The notes beneath the pieces were generated by a model. It made no database searches and was not told where the DNA came from. It saw nothing but the letters and a program-made list of their open reading frames with translations. DNA of 64,000 nt from Thiomicrospira sp. XS5 (GTDB lineage Bacteria; Pseudomonadota; Gammaproteobacteria; Thiomicrospirales; Thiomicrospiraceae), in contig NZ_LQBO01000001.1 of the NCBI RefSeq assembly GCF_001507555.1, positions 930,001-994,000 of the forward strand, given 5' to 3'. Position numbers and translations under genes: made by a program. The stretch's first letter is position 1. Every line of letters starts with the position of its first letter. Positions 36,654 to 47,089 of this stretch are shown piece after piece.

Positions 36654-38381
36654 ATGGAACCGAAAAAAATTAAATTGGTGCTGTGTTGGCACATGCATCA
36701 ACCGCATTATCGAGATGGACTGAATGGTGAATATCGTTTGCCGTGGGTGTATTTGCACGCGATCAAGGACTACACCGATATGGTGGCGCACCTCGAAAAG
36801 TTGCCCGAAGCGAAAGTGGTGGTGAATTTTGCGCCGGTGTTACTTGAACAGTTAGGTGACTATGCCAAGCAAATGCGCAGTTGGCTACACTCCGGAACCC
36901 ATATTCAGGACGCTTTGTTGAATTGGGTGTCGGGTGAAACTTCGGTGACCGATGATCTGGCTCAGCGACTCGAAATTGTTCAGGCCTGCCAGAAAGCGTA
37001 TGCGCCAACCATGATCGATACGTTTCCGGCCTTTCGCCGGTTGTTGGATATGTCCAATTGTGATGAAGCCACTACGCTGGAAGAAGCCGCTTGTTTGTCG
37101 TATTTCAATGAACAATATTTTATTGATCTGCTGATGTGGTACCACTTAGCTTGGATGGGGCAAAGCCTGCGCCAGGATGACGAACGGGTTGAAGCCTTGA
37201 TTGAAACCGGACAAAACGGTGTTCACTTTACAGCAAAAGACCAAAGAATGATGGTTGATGTTATGGCCGATGCGATTGAAGGTGTGATTCCGCGATATCG
37301 GCGACTGATGGAAGCCGGTCAGATTGAGATTTCCATGACGCCGTATGGGCATCCGATTGTTCCGTTGTTGATTGATTTTGATAGCATGAAAGATGCTCAG
37401 CCGCATTCGCCAATGCCGGAGTCCGAATGTTATCCGGACGGCTATGAGCGCGCTAAATGGCATATGGAACATGGTTTTAAGGTGTTTGAAGAATATTTCG
37501 GCACCAAGCCGAAAGGGGTTTGGTTGTCGGAAGGCGCGGTCAGCGCTGCGGCCATCGGCTTGCTGGATCATTACGAAATTGACTGGACAGCCTCGGGCGA
37601 AGGGGTGTGGCGCCATTCATGTGAGGCGTCGCACCTGGATCATCATGATATCGCTTCTAAACGGGCTTTGTATCAGCCACTGCAACATGCTACTCAGAAT
37701 TGTGCGTTGTTTTTCCGTGACGATGGCTTATCGGATTTAATTGGTTTTCAGTACAAGGATTGGAGCCCTCAGGATGCCGCTAATAACTTTGCCCATAATT
37801 TGCACAACATCGCTGAAGCTTTGGGTGAAGACGTGGAAGATTATGTGGTGTCAGTCATTTTAGATGGTGAAAATGCCTGGGAATATTATCCCGACAATGC
37901 CTATCACTTTTTATCGGCCTTGTATCAAACCTTGGTCGATCACCCTCAGGTGGAAATGACGACGTTTTCCGATGCCCTGCAAAGCGGGGTTCGACCGCGG
38001 CATTTGCCGGTTTTGAAAGCCGGTAGTTGGGTGTATGGTTCTTTCTCTACCTGGATTGGGGAGCCGGACAAGAACGCTGGATGGGATTTGCTGGTGGATG
38101 CTAAGTTGACCTTTGACAAGGTGATGGCTTCCGGCAAACTGTCGGAAGAGGAGATTCGCCTGGCGACAGAACAGTTGGCAGTTTGTGAAGGCTCAGACTG
38201 GTTTTGGTGGTTCGGTGATTATAACCCGTCGGGGAGCGTGAAAGACTTTGATCAACTGTTCCGGCGTCACCTCGAAAAACTGTTTATTTTGCTGGGCGAA
38301 AAACCGCCTGAACAACTCTCCATTCCACTGTCTTATGGTGGCGGCGATATGGAAAATGCCGGCACCATGCGGCGAAATTAA
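36654..38381 (+). CDS. Glycoside hydrolase family 57 enzyme
   Basis: A 575-aa alpha-glucan-active hydrolase or transferase of family GH57. Conserved regions: region 1 WHMHQPHYRDG (residues ~12-22); region 3 KGVWLSEGAVS with the likely nucleophile Glu293; region 4 FFRDDGLSDLIGF with the likely acid Asp356; and VILDGENAWEYYPDN, typical of the amylase/amylopullulanase-like branch. There is no signal peptide, so it is cytosolic and probably acts on glycogen or maltodextrins. The exact activity (amylase, glucanotransferase or branching) is not clear from sequence. It is 31 bp after glgC and 32 bp before malQ, within the glycogen operon. Confidence 0.9.
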   Translation: MEPKKIKLVLCWHMHQPHYRDGLNGEYRLPWVYLHAIKDYTDMVAHLEKLPEAKVVVNFAPVLLEQLGDYAKQMRSWLHSGTHIQDALLNWVSGETSVTDDLAQRLEIVQACQKAYAPTMIDTFPAFRRLLDMSNCDEATTLEEAACLSYFNEQYFIDLLMWYHLAWMGQSLRQDDERVEALIETGQNGVHFTAKDQRMMVDVMADAIEGVIPRYRRLMEAGQIEISMTPYGHPIVPLLIDFDSMKDAQPHSPMPESECYPDGYERAKWHMEHGFKVFEEYFGTKPKGVWLSEGAVSAAAIGLLDHYEIDWTASGEGVWRHSCEASHLDHHDIASKRALYQPLQHATQNCALFFRDDGLSDLIGFQYKDWSPQDAANNFAHNLHNIAEALGEDVEDYVVSVILDGENAWEYYPDNAYHFLSALYQTLVDHPQVEMTTFSDALQSGVRPRHLPVLKAGSWVYGSFSTWIGEPDKNAGWDLLVDAKLTFDKVMASGKLSEEEIRLATEQLAVCEGSDWFWWFGDYNPSGSVKDFDQLFRRHLEKLFILLGEKPPEQLSIPLSYGGGDMENAGTMRRN

Positions 38382-38396
38382 ACCCTTAGGGGTTTT
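38380..38396 (+). terminator. Weak hairpin between the GH57 gene and malQ
   Basis: AAACCC-TTAG-GGGTTT followed by TAT, overlapping the end of the GH57 gene. It is a small stem within an operon, perhaps attenuating expression of the genes downstream. Confidence 0.35.
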
Positions 38397-38413
38397 ATAA
38401 GAGGCACGGCCAT

Positions 38414-39787
38414 ATGAGACAACGACAAGCCGGCGTATTGCTGCATCCTACCTCCTTGCCGTCGGGCAAAATCGACGAGCAGGCCTGGCGGTTTTTGGAG
38501 TGGATGGAAGCGGCCAAGTTAACGGTTTGGCAGATGTTACCCTTGACCGAACCGGTGCAAGGCTTGTCGCCTTATCAAAGTGTTTCGGCTTTTGCGATGA
38601 ATCCGGCGTTGTTGCCAGAGGACTGGCAGGACCAAATCAATGAAACCGACTATTTGGCTTTTTTAGCCGATGCCCCGCACTGGCTTGAAAACTATGCCTT
38701 ATTCATGGCGTTACGGAATCATTTCAACCAGGCTTCTTGGGCCGACTGGCCCACCGCATACCGGAATCGCGGCAAACAAGCATTGATGGATTTTGCGTTG
38801 ACGCATGCCGAGCAGATTGACTTTTTAAAACGACAACAATATGTGTTGCTGAAAAACTGGCTGGCTTTAAAGCAGTCTGCTAATGCGAAAGGCATTGAAT
38901 TGTTTGGCGATATGCCGATTTTTGTGGCTTACGATAGCGCCGATGTATGGGCTAATCCGCACTTGTTTAAATTGGATGAAAACGGACAGCCAACCGTTGT
39001 GACGGGCGTGCCGCCCGATTATTTTTCCGAGACAGGTCAACGCTGGGGGAACCCGCATTATGATTGGCAAGCGATGCAGCAAGACGGTTTTCAGTGGTGG
39101 TTGCAGCGGGTCGAAGGAGCGCTTGAGTTATTCGACTTGATTCGTATCGATCATTTTCGCGGTTTAGAAGCTTGCTGGGAAATTGAGGCCAGTGAAGAAA
39201 CCGCCATAAACGGCCATTGGGTCAAAGTACCCGGTGAGGCTTTCTTGAAGGCTTTGCAGGCTGAGTTCCCGCGGTTGCCTTTGGTGGCCGAAGACTTGGG
39301 AATCATTACGCCGGAAGTGGTGGCGCTGAAAGAAGCGTTCGACTTGCCGGGGATGTCGGTGTTGCAATTCGGCTTTAACGGCTTGCCGGATAACCCGCAT
39401 GCCTTGTCGGAACAGGTGGAAAACTCCGTGGTGTATACCGGTACGCACGACAATGACACCACGCTGGGTTGGTGGGCCTCTTTAGAAGGCGACGAGTATC
39501 GTCATTGGGTGTTGTCACAGTTGCCAAACTCACAAGAGCCCATGCCTTGGCCGGTAGTGGAAGCGGCGTTGAATTCCGTTGCGTATTTAGCCATGATTCC
39601 GATGCAAGATTTTTTAGAGCTGGGAAATGAAGGCCGAATGAACACGCCCGGCACCGTGGAGGGTAATTGGCTTTGGAAATTAAGCTCGGAACAATTGACC
39701 GAATCGTTGGCCAGTCGAATCGCGACGTTAGTGACGGCCAGTGAACGGAATGGAAAAATTCCGCTAATCTCAGACGAGAAAGAGTAA
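38414..39787 (+). CDS. malQ: 4-alpha-glucanotransferase (amylomaltase)
   Basis: Transfers alpha-1,4-glucan segments between maltodextrins and releases glucose. It is 457 aa, family GH77, on the short side. Motifs: [15 protein letters not shown] (N-terminus), [53 protein letters not shown] with the catalytic Asp, [12 protein letters not shown] with the catalytic Glu, and [14 protein letters not shown]. It sits between the GH57 gene and glgB (2 bp gap). A nine-of-ten palindrome copy (38479-38488) reads Gln-Ala-Trp. Confidence 0.94.
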   Translation: MRQRQAGVLLHPTSLPSGKIDEQAWRFLEWMEAAKLTVWQMLPLTEPVQGLSPYQSVSAFAMNPALLPEDWQDQINETDYLAFLADAPHWLENYALFMALRNHFNQASWADWPTAYRNRGKQALMDFALTHAEQIDFLKRQQYVLLKNWLALKQSANAKGIELFGDMPIFVAYDSADVWANPHLFKLDENGQPTVVTGVPPDYFSETGQRWGNPHYDWQAMQQDGFQWWLQRVEGALELFDLIRIDHFRGLEACWEIEASEETAINGHWVKVPGEAFLKALQAEFPRLPLVAEDLGIITPEVVALKEAFDLPGMSVLQFGFNGLPDNPHALSEQVENSVVYTGTHDNDTTLGWWASLEGDEYRHWVLSQLPNSQEPMPWPVVEAALNSVAYLAMIPMQDFLELGNEGRMNTPGTVEGNWLWKLSSEQLTESLASRIATLVTASERNGKIPLISDEKE

Positions 39788-39789
39788 TT

Positions 39790-41970
39790 ATGACTCAAAA
39801 AACCGTATCACAAATGGATTTACAACGCTTGATGGATGGCACACATCATGACCCTTTTCAGGTGTTGGGGGTGCATCAAACCGACCAGGCCTGGGAGATT
39901 CGCGAATGGTTGCCCACCGCGAAGTCGGCCGAGGTTGATGGCGATATTAAGCTGACTCGCATTGAAGGCAGTGACCTGTTTGTGGGAACCTTGACCGCCG
40001 CCCAAAAGAAAGCATTGCCGGCACACTATAAAGTGACTTGGCGCGAAGCGGATGGGTTAAGTTATTCGGCGGTATCTCCCTACACGTTTTGGCCGCAGTT
40101 GGGAGAGTTGGATTTGCATCTGTATGCCGAAGGCCGACATTGGCAGTTGTATGACTTATTGGGCGCTCAGGTTAAAGAGATAGACGGTATTCACGGTGTT
40201 CAGTTTGCGGTTTGGGCACCCGCCGCCAATCGTGTGTCGGTAATTGGCGATTTTAACGGCTGGAATGGCCTACGCCATCCCATGCGTACCAATGGTACCT
40301 CCGGGGTCTGGGAGTTGTTTATTCCGGGTTTGCAAGCCGGCGATATTTATAAGTTTGAAATTCGCAACCAGCGCACGGGCCATTCATTGGTGAAGACTGA
40401 CCCGTTTGCCAAACAAATGGAAGTGCGGCCTTTAACGGGATCCGTGGTCAGTGAGACCGCGTTTGAATGGCAGGACCAAGATTGGATGCTTCAACGGGAA
40501 AGTTTCGATTGGCAGCAGACCCCAATGAATATTTACGAAGTTCACTTGGGGTCCTGGCAACGCGATCACGACGGCCATTTTTTGAACTACCGGGAAGCCG
40601 CTCACCGTTTGGTGGAATACGTTAATTGGATGGGGTATACCCATATCGAGTTGCTACCGATTTCCGAGCATCCTTTGGATGAATCTTGGGGGTATCAGAC
40701 GTCCGGTTATTATGCGCCCACCAGTCGTTTCGGTTCGCCGGACGACTTCCGTTATTTTGTGGATCATTGCCATCAAAACGGCATCGGCGTGTTTCTGGAT
40801 TGGGTGCCGGCGCACTTTCCAAAGGACGAATTTGCCCTAGCGCGCTTTGACGGTTCGGCACTGTACGAGCATGAAGACCCAAGAAAAGGTGAACACCGTG
40901 ACTGGGGAACCTATATTTTCAACTTTGGTCGTAACGAAGTGCGCAACTTTCTGCTGGCCAATGCGCTCTATTGGTTAAAAGAATTCCATATTGACGGATT
41001 GCGAGTGGATGCGGTGGCGTCGATGCTGTACTTGGATTACTCGCGCGAGGCAGGAGATTGGGTGCCGAATGAATATGGCGGACGGGAAAACCTGGAAGCG
41101 ATTGAGTTTTTAAAAACACTGAATGCCGAGGTGCATTCACAATGCCCGGGCACGGTCATGATGGCGGAAGAATCGACCTCCTGGCCAATGGTGTCGCGTC
41201 CCACCTGGATGGGCGGGTTAGGCTTTTCCATGAAATGGAATATGGGTTGGATGAATGATACGCTGGATTTTTTCGAAAAGGACCCTGTGTATCGGCCTTT
41301 CCATCATAATCAGTTAACGTTTAGCCAAATGTACGCCTATTCGGAAAACTTTATTTTGCCGTTGTCGCACGATGAAGTCGTGCACCTCAAACACGCGCTG
41401 GTCAGCAAAATGCCGGGGGATAATTGGCAAAAAATGGCTAATATGCGTCTGCTGATGGCGTACCAATCGTTGAATCCTGGCAAGAAGTTATTGTTTATGG
41501 GCTCGGAGTTCGCGCAATGGCAGGAGTGGAGTGAAAGTCGAGGGTTGGACTGGTATTTATGTGATCAGAGTGCGAACCGTGGTGTACAACTGCTGGTTCG
41601 GGACCTGAATCATCTTTACCGAGAGTCGTCGGCCTTGTATGCGCATGATTTTGATGCAGAAGGTTTTCAATGGATTGATTGTCATGATTATGAGCAGTCG
41701 GTGTTGAGCTTTATGCGGGTTTCCGATACGGAAAAATTGATTTGCGTGTTCAATTTCACGCCGGTGCCGAGGGATAATTATCGTATCGGTTTGCCGGAAG
41801 CCGGTGTATATGAAGAAATCGTTAATACCGATGCGGAAGTGTATGGCGGCAGCAACCTGGGTAATGGTGGACAGTTGCATAGTGATGACCAGGCCTGGAT
41901 GAATTTACCTTATTCGACGTCTTTAATGTTGCCGCCTTTGGGGGCGGTGGTGTTGAGACGACAACGCTAA
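39790..41970 (+). CDS. glgB: 1,4-alpha-glucan branching enzyme
   Basis: Forms alpha-1,6 branches in glycogen. It is 726 aa with the long GlgB layout: N1 domain, CBM48 ([20 protein letters not shown]), then the GH13 core. The core shows [47 protein letters not shown] with the nucleophile Asp, [10 protein letters not shown] with the Glu, and [11 protein letters not shown] with the third Asp. It begins 2 bp after malQ. Two CCAGGCCTGG copies lie at 39885-39894 and 41889-41898, near the two ends of the gene; both read Asp-Gln-Ala-Trp. Confidence 0.97.
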   Translation: MTQKTVSQMDLQRLMDGTHHDPFQVLGVHQTDQAWEIREWLPTAKSAEVDGDIKLTRIEGSDLFVGTLTAAQKKALPAHYKVTWREADGLSYSAVSPYTFWPQLGELDLHLYAEGRHWQLYDLLGAQVKEIDGIHGVQFAVWAPAANRVSVIGDFNGWNGLRHPMRTNGTSGVWELFIPGLQAGDIYKFEIRNQRTGHSLVKTDPFAKQMEVRPLTGSVVSETAFEWQDQDWMLQRESFDWQQTPMNIYEVHLGSWQRDHDGHFLNYREAAHRLVEYVNWMGYTHIELLPISEHPLDESWGYQTSGYYAPTSRFGSPDDFRYFVDHCHQNGIGVFLDWVPAHFPKDEFALARFDGSALYEHEDPRKGEHRDWGTYIFNFGRNEVRNFLLANALYWLKEFHIDGLRVDAVASMLYLDYSREAGDWVPNEYGGRENLEAIEFLKTLNAEVHSQCPGTVMMAEESTSWPMVSRPTWMGGLGFSMKWNMGWMNDTLDFFEKDPVYRPFHHNQLTFSQMYAYSENFILPLSHDEVVHLKHALVSKMPGDNWQKMANMRLLMAYQSLNPGKKLLFMGSEFAQWQEWSESRGLDWYLCDQSANRGVQLLVRDLNHLYRESSALYAHDFDAEGFQWIDCHDYEQSVLSFMRVSDTEKLICVFNFTPVPRDNYRIGLPEAGVYEEIVNTDAEVYGGSNLGNGGQLHSDDQAWMNLPYSTSLMLPPLGAVVLRRQR

Positions 41971-41992
41971 TGTTTGGAGAGAAATAACGTCC

Positions 41993-43459
41993 ATGAAAAT
42001 TCTGTTTGCGACTTCCGAAGCGCATCCACTGATTAAAACCGGCGGACTGGCCGATGTGTCCGGCAGTTTACCCGATGCTTATCGTCACCAGAAACAACAG
42101 GTACGTTTGATAATGCCGGCTTACGGGGATGTTTGGGAAAAGGTTTCCCATATCTCGCAAATTGCCGATTTCATGGTGCCGGCCTGCGGTCGCAATTTGC
42201 ATGTTCGTATTTTGAAAGCCAAGGCGGACGGCATTGATGTGCCGATTTGGTTAGTGGATATCCCGGAGTTGTTTCACCGTCCTGGTAACCCTTATTTGGC
42301 GTTGGATGGTCGAGACTGGTGGGATAATGGTGAGCGTTTCGGCATTTTTTCCAAAGCCGTGGTGGAGGTCGCCATGAACCGGGTCGGACTGGGCTGGAAA
42401 CCCGATCTGGTTCAATCCAATGACTGGCAAACGGGGTTGGTGCCGGCTTTGCTGACGCGCGAAACCGAACGGCCAAAAACCCTGTTTACCATTCACAACA
42501 TGGCGTATGCCGGATTGTTTCCAAAAAGCCTGTTTGAAGGGTTGGCTCTGCCATGGGAATGGTGGTCTGCCGACAGAGGGATTGAATTTTACGGCAATAT
42601 GTCAATGTTGAAAGCCGGCATTCAAATGGCGGATTGGGTGACGACGGTCAGCCCGTCCTATGCCAAGGAAATTACCTATCCGGAGTACGCGTATGGCTTG
42701 GAAGGTGTCTTAATGCGCCGTGAAGAGGAAGGGCGTTTGGTCGGTATTTTGAATGGCATTGACGGTGATGTTTGGAACCCGCAGACGGACCCTTTTATCG
42801 CGAAACATTATTCGTCGGAAAAAGGCCGCGTGGCGGCGAAAAAACAGAACAAGCAATCTATGTTGGATTTTTGGGATATGCCGCAAGCCGTGCTGGACTC
42901 CGATGACCCGGTTGTCGGTTTGGTGGGGCGGCTGGTGCCGCAAAAAGGCATTGATATTGTGTTGGAAATTCTGCCGGAGCTGATTGAGCAGACGTCGGCG
43001 CGTTTTGTTTTGGTGGGGACCGGGGAGAGCCATTACGAATATTTGTTGAATGAGATGGCGCACCGTTATCCCGAACGGGTGCTCGTGTACATCGGGTATT
43101 CCGAATCTCTGGCACACAAAGTCGAAGCCGGAGCGGATCTGTTTTTAATGCCGTCTCGTTTTGAGCCGTGCGGATTGAACCAAATGTACAGTTTGATTTA
43201 CGGTACGCCACCGATTGTGCATTCCACGGGGGGATTGGCCGATACGGTGGTGAATGCCACCAAAGAAAATCTAGCGGCGGGTACGGCGACCGGTTTCGTG
43301 TTTTATGACCCGAGTCGGCATGCGCTGAAGTCGACTATTTTGCATGCTTTATATTTGTACGGTAAGAAGCGCACTTGGCAAAAATTACAGAAAACCGGCA
43401 TGCGAAAAGACTTCAGTTGGGATCGCAGCGCAAAACAGTATTTAGCGCTGTTTAAATAA
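41993..43459 (+). CDS. glgA: Glycogen synthase (ADP-glucose type)
   Basis: Extends glycogen with glucose from ADP-glucose; GT5, GT-B fold. It is 488 aa. N-terminal KILFATSEAHPLIKTGGLAD holds the KTGGL ADP-glucose loop. FTIHNMAYAG and GILNGIDGDVWNPQTDP follow. The C-terminal half has VGLVGRLVPQKGIDIVLEIL, the PSRFEPCGLNQMYSLIYGT nucleotide motif and GGLADTV. GGAGAG precedes ATG 41993. It is 22 bp after glgB and 99 bp before glgP. Confidence 0.96.
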   Translation: MKILFATSEAHPLIKTGGLADVSGSLPDAYRHQKQQVRLIMPAYGDVWEKVSHISQIADFMVPACGRNLHVRILKAKADGIDVPIWLVDIPELFHRPGNPYLALDGRDWWDNGERFGIFSKAVVEVAMNRVGLGWKPDLVQSNDWQTGLVPALLTRETERPKTLFTIHNMAYAGLFPKSLFEGLALPWEWWSADRGIEFYGNMSMLKAGIQMADWVTTVSPSYAKEITYPEYAYGLEGVLMRREEEGRLVGILNGIDGDVWNPQTDPFIAKHYSSEKGRVAAKKQNKQSMLDFWDMPQAVLDSDDPVVGLVGRLVPQKGIDIVLEILPELIEQTSARFVLVGTGESHYEYLLNEMAHRYPERVLVYIGYSESLAHKVEAGADLFLMPSRFEPCGLNQMYSLIYGTPPIVHSTGGLADTVVNATKENLAAGTATGFVFYDPSRHALKSTILHALYLYGKKRTWQKLQKTGMRKDFSWDRSAKQYLALFK

Positions 43460-43558
43460 CCGGAAAATGCCTTTCGAATAGAGGTTCGAAAACGTAAATA
43501 GACACAGTAGTGGGCAACGTTGCCTAATTAAAATTTTCAAATTTTGGAGTTGGTGGTT

Positions 43559-46063
43559 ATGGCAAAGAAAAAACAGACGAAAGCGGAAATAGATCACGAA
43601 AAACACATTTTCGAGTTGCTCAAAAAAATGGGTATGTCGGAGAAGGATATTGAGGCCGACTTTGTCCACTATTTGTATAACATGTTGGGTCGGGACATTG
43701 AATCTGATGCCTATTATCAATTCAAGGCCATGTCTTATACGGTGCGCGACCGTTTGATGATGCATTGGAAGGATACCTGGAAAGCCTATAACGGTGGCAA
43801 AAATAAAAAAGCCTATTACCTGTCGATGGAATTTTTGATTGGGCGTTCCTTATCCAATAACCTGTTGAATTTGGGGATTGAAACCGAAGCCGAAAAAGCC
43901 ATGTATCAACTGGGCGGCTCCTTGGAAATGATTGAAGAGGCCGAAAAAGACGCCGGCTTGGGCAATGGTGGCTTAGGGCGTTTAGCCGCTTGCTTTATGG
44001 ATTCTTGCGCCACTTTGGGCTTGCCGGTGATGGGGTATGGTTTGCGGTATGAATACGGCATGTTCAAACAGCTGATTAAAAACGGCTATCAAGTGGAAGA
44101 ACCGGATCACTGGCTTGGATTTGGTTATTATCCTTGGGAAATTCAACGTTCCGAATACACGCGTGTTATTAAATTTGGCGGTCACAGTCGGCAATTTACC
44201 GACCCGCATACTGGCGAACTTATTGTGCACTGGGAAGACGCTGAAGAAGTGTTTGCCGTACCGTTCGATGTGCCGATTCCCGGATACAAAAACGGTGTGG
44301 TCAACACCTTACGTCTATGGTCGGCCGAAGCGACAGAGGGCTTTAACCTATCTGAGTTCAACCAAGGATCGTATTTTGAAGCGGTGGCGGATAAAAGCGA
44401 TGCCGAAAACATCACCATGGTACTTTATCCGAACGATAGCAGTGAAAACGGTAAAGAGTTACGTTTGCGGCAGCAGTACTTTTTGGTGTCCGCCTCGTTG
44501 CAAGATGTGGTGTGTCAGTGGGTGAATAAGTTTGGCGACGATTTTTCCGATTTTGCCGAGCATAATGTTTTCCAATTGAACGACACCCACCCGAGCCTGG
44601 CGGTGGCGGAATTGATGCGTATTTTGATTGATGATCGTAAATTGCATTGGGATGAAGCTTGGGCGATCGTGTCAAACTCTATGGCTTATACCAACCACAC
44701 CTTGTTGCCGGAAGCGTTGGAACGCTGGTCGGTGTCGTTGTTTGAAAAACTTTTACCGCGCGTGCTGGAAATCATTTACGAAATTAATGCGCGTTTTATG
44801 AAACAGGTGGCGATGAAGTGGCCGGGAGACGTCGCGCGTCAAAGACGTATGTCGATTATTGATGAGCACAATCACGTGTGCATGGCATATTTGGCGATTG
44901 TCGGCAGTTTTTCCATTAATGGGGTGGCAGCGTTGCATTCGCAGTTATTGAAAGAAGGCTTGTTCAATGATTTCTGCCAACTGTGGCCGGAACGTTTTAA
45001 CAACAAAACCAACGGTGTGACGCAACGTCGTTGGATGGCCAGTTGTAACCCCGGGTTGAAAGGTTTGCTGGATGAAAAAATCGGTGAACAATGGGTGACG
45101 AACCTCGAGCAGTTAAGCAAAATTGAAGAAAGTGTCAATGACAAGGCTTTTCGCCAGACCTGGATGGCCATAAAACGTGAAAATAAACAGCGGTTAGCCG
45201 ATTTGGTTGAAAAAGAGACCGGTGTGAAGTTTGATGTCACCGCGTTGTTTGATGTGCAGGTCAAGCGCATTCACGAGTACAAACGCCAGTTGCTGAATAT
45301 TTTGCACGTTATTCATCTTTACGCGCGTATTAAACGGGGGGATACCAAAAACTGGACCAACCGTTGTGTGATTGTCGGTGGTAAGGCGGCACCAGGCTAC
45401 GCCATGGCCAAAAAAATCATTAAGCTGGTCAACAGTGTCGCGGATATCGTCAACTCCGACCCGGATGTCGGTGATAAATTGAAAGTGGCGTTCATTCCGA
45501 ATTACCGTGTATCGGCGATGGAAGTGATTGCTCCGGGGACGGATTTGTCCGAGCAAATTTCCACGGCGGGTAAAGAAGCATCCGGTACCGGGAATATGAA
45601 ATTCATGATGAACGGCGCGATCACCATTGGTACGCTGGATGGTGCCAATGTCGAAATTCTGGATGCCGTCGGCCAGGAAAATTTCTTCTTGTTTGGGTTG
45701 AAAACGCCCGAAGTGGCCGAGTTGCGACAGCATTATTATCCGCAAGGTTATATCGATACCGACTCGGATTTGCAAGCGGTCTTCGGGTTGCTGGAAGCCG
45801 GGCACTTTAATCAGTTGGAGCCGGGCATTTTTGACGACATTATCCAGTCGGTCAAAAGTCCAAACGATCCCTGGATGACGTTGGCGGATTTCCGCAGCTA
45901 TGTCGAAGCGCAAGAGGAGGTTGCCTTGGCCTTCCAGAACCACAGTCGCTGGAACACCATGAGTATTATCAATTCAGCGCGCAGTGGCATCTTTTCGACC
46001 GACCGAACCATGCGTGAATATAATGATGACATCTGGAAGTTGAAACCGATTAAAATGTCCTGA
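43559..46063 (+). CDS. glgP: Glycogen phosphorylase
   Basis: Releases glucose 1-phosphate from glycogen using a PLP cofactor; GT35. It is 834 aa from ATG 43559, with TTGGAG nine bases before it; a TTG at 43544 in the same frame overlaps that site and is less likely. Motifs: YYLSMEFLIGRSLSNNL, DAGLGNGGLGRLAACFMDS, YEYGMFKQ, NDTHPSLAVAEL, DVQVKRIHEYKRQLLN, and the PLP-binding ASGTGNMKFMMNGAITIG. It is the last gene of the glycogen run; a CCAGGCCTGG site (46093-46102) follows. Confidence 0.96.
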   Translation: MAKKKQTKAEIDHEKHIFELLKKMGMSEKDIEADFVHYLYNMLGRDIESDAYYQFKAMSYTVRDRLMMHWKDTWKAYNGGKNKKAYYLSMEFLIGRSLSNNLLNLGIETEAEKAMYQLGGSLEMIEEAEKDAGLGNGGLGRLAACFMDSCATLGLPVMGYGLRYEYGMFKQLIKNGYQVEEPDHWLGFGYYPWEIQRSEYTRVIKFGGHSRQFTDPHTGELIVHWEDAEEVFAVPFDVPIPGYKNGVVNTLRLWSAEATEGFNLSEFNQGSYFEAVADKSDAENITMVLYPNDSSENGKELRLRQQYFLVSASLQDVVCQWVNKFGDDFSDFAEHNVFQLNDTHPSLAVAELMRILIDDRKLHWDEAWAIVSNSMAYTNHTLLPEALERWSVSLFEKLLPRVLEIIYEINARFMKQVAMKWPGDVARQRRMSIIDEHNHVCMAYLAIVGSFSINGVAALHSQLLKEGLFNDFCQLWPERFNNKTNGVTQRRWMASCNPGLKGLLDEKIGEQWVTNLEQLSKIEESVNDKAFRQTWMAIKRENKQRLADLVEKETGVKFDVTALFDVQVKRIHEYKRQLLNILHVIHLYARIKRGDTKNWTNRCVIVGGKAAPGYAMAKKIIKLVNSVADIVNSDPDVGDKLKVAFIPNYRVSAMEVIAPGTDLSEQISTAGKEASGTGNMKFMMNGAITIGTLDGANVEILDAVGQENFFLFGLKTPEVAELRQHYYPQGYIDTDSDLQAVFGLLEAGHFNQLEPGIFDDIIQSVKSPNDPWMTLADFRSYVEAQEEVALAFQNHSRWNTMSIINSARSGIFSTDRTMREYNDDIWKLKPIKMS

Positions 46064-46088
46064 ACGGCGGCTGAGTGTTATTGTTAAT

Positions 46089-46112
46089 TTCACCAGGCCT
46101 GGTTACTTTTTA
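46089..46112 (+). terminator. Possible palindromic terminator after glgP
   Basis: ACCAGGCCTGGT, a 12-bp perfect palindrome, is followed two bases later by CT5. The outer arms do not extend the stem, so it is a weak terminator candidate located 26-49 bases after the glgP stop. Confidence 0.35.
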
Positions 46113-46219
46113 TGGAGTGATTGGTTTTGATGTTTGAATGGGGGAGTTGAGGCTCCCAGTTCAGGCTGGCGTCATCGTTTTGTTGACGGAAAAAGCAATA
46201 ATGAATTATGGATTGATGT

Positions 46220-46552
46220 ATGGACTATATCATTGAGGCCGTATCGACGGTTTCCGGTTGGATGCGGCCTTATTTATTGGAAATCGGTCTGTCGATGGTG
46301 GCAACCTTACTGGTGATTTACGGCAACGATATTACCGACTTTATTCGCAAGCAGATCGGCAGTTTGAAGTTTATCTTGAAGCTAACGCTGTTTGTGTTGT
46401 TTTGTGCCTTTGGGTTTGCGTTTTTGACGTCTTTTGTTACGCCGTTACTGGTTGGGTTTCTGGCGAAAACGCCGGATGTGTGGTTAGCGCCATTGGTCAT
46501 CGCTATCTTTTTCGGTATTGGATTACTGGCCCAGAAAAAACGCATGCTGTAG
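46220..46552 (+). CDS. Small inner-membrane protein, DUF3392 family
   Basis: A 110-aa protein with three hydrophobic segments (residues ~15-37, ~52-75, ~82-103). The pattern SGWMRPYLLEIGLSMVATLL and VIYGNDITDFIRKQIGSLKF is what I know of DUF3392 proteins, which are small, conserved and uncharacterised in Gammaproteobacteria. It ends in QKKRML, a positive tail that should face the cytosol. Its TAG stop abuts the GTG start of greB, so the two genes are coupled. Confidence 0.75.
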   Translation: MDYIIEAVSTVSGWMRPYLLEIGLSMVATLLVIYGNDITDFIRKQIGSLKFILKLTLFVLFCAFGFAFLTSFVTPLLVGFLAKTPDVWLAPLVIAIFFGIGLLAQKKRML

Positions 46553-47032
46553 GTGGCATTGTTGAGTTTGAATTACATCACTCAAGAGGGCTTTTACCGT
46601 TTATCGGAAGAGTTGAGTTATCTCTGGAGAGTAAAACGCCCGGAAATTGTTCGGGCCATTAGTACCGCCGCTGCAGAAGGGGATCGCTCCGAAAACGCGG
46701 AATACATTTACCGTAAAAAAGAATTGCGGGAAACCGATCGTAAAATTCGCTATTTGGAGCGTCATCTGAAAGACATTCAAGTGGTGCGTGACAAGCCAAG
46801 ACAGCGAGATAAAGTCTTTTTCGGGGCAAGAGTCCTGCTGGAAGATGAAGCCGGAGAGCGGGTTTGTTACCGCATTGTCGGTGGTTTGGAAGTGCGACTG
46901 GAAGAAAATGAGATTTCTGTAGCGTCCCCTGTTGCAAAAGCATTGCTTGGAAAACAACTCGGAGACGACGTTGTCGTGTTTTTGCCCGACAGTCGGAAAG
47001 TGGAGTATACATTGCTTGAAATCCAATATTGA
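46553..47032 (+). CDS. greB: Transcript cleavage factor GreB
   Basis: Rescues backtracked RNA polymerase by stimulating cleavage of the RNA 3' end. It is 159 aa from GTG 46553. TTG 46562 is a possible true start, since AGGTGG (46551-46556) is well spaced for it. The N-terminal coiled coil carries the GreB-type acidic tip (TAAAEGDRSENAEYIYRKKE), and the C-terminal FKBP-like domain has KVFFGARVLLEDE and SVASPVAKALLGKQLGDDVV. E. coli GreB is 158 aa. It is translationally coupled to the DUF3392 gene. Confidence 0.93.
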   Translation: MALLSLNYITQEGFYRLSEELSYLWRVKRPEIVRAISTAAAEGDRSENAEYIYRKKELRETDRKIRYLERHLKDIQVVRDKPRQRDKVFFGARVLLEDEAGERVCYRIVGGLEVRLEENEISVASPVAKALLGKQLGDDVVVFLPDSRKVEYTLLEIQY

Positions 47033-47089
47033 GGTGTGCCGGGTTTCATTTTAAAATCGAATTTGTGTGGACAAACAGAAGGAAAAAAC

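Noticed and set aside
45194-45943. A 249-codon minus-strand frame over glgP
   Set aside because: Antisense to glycogen phosphorylase; His/Asn-rich shadow product.
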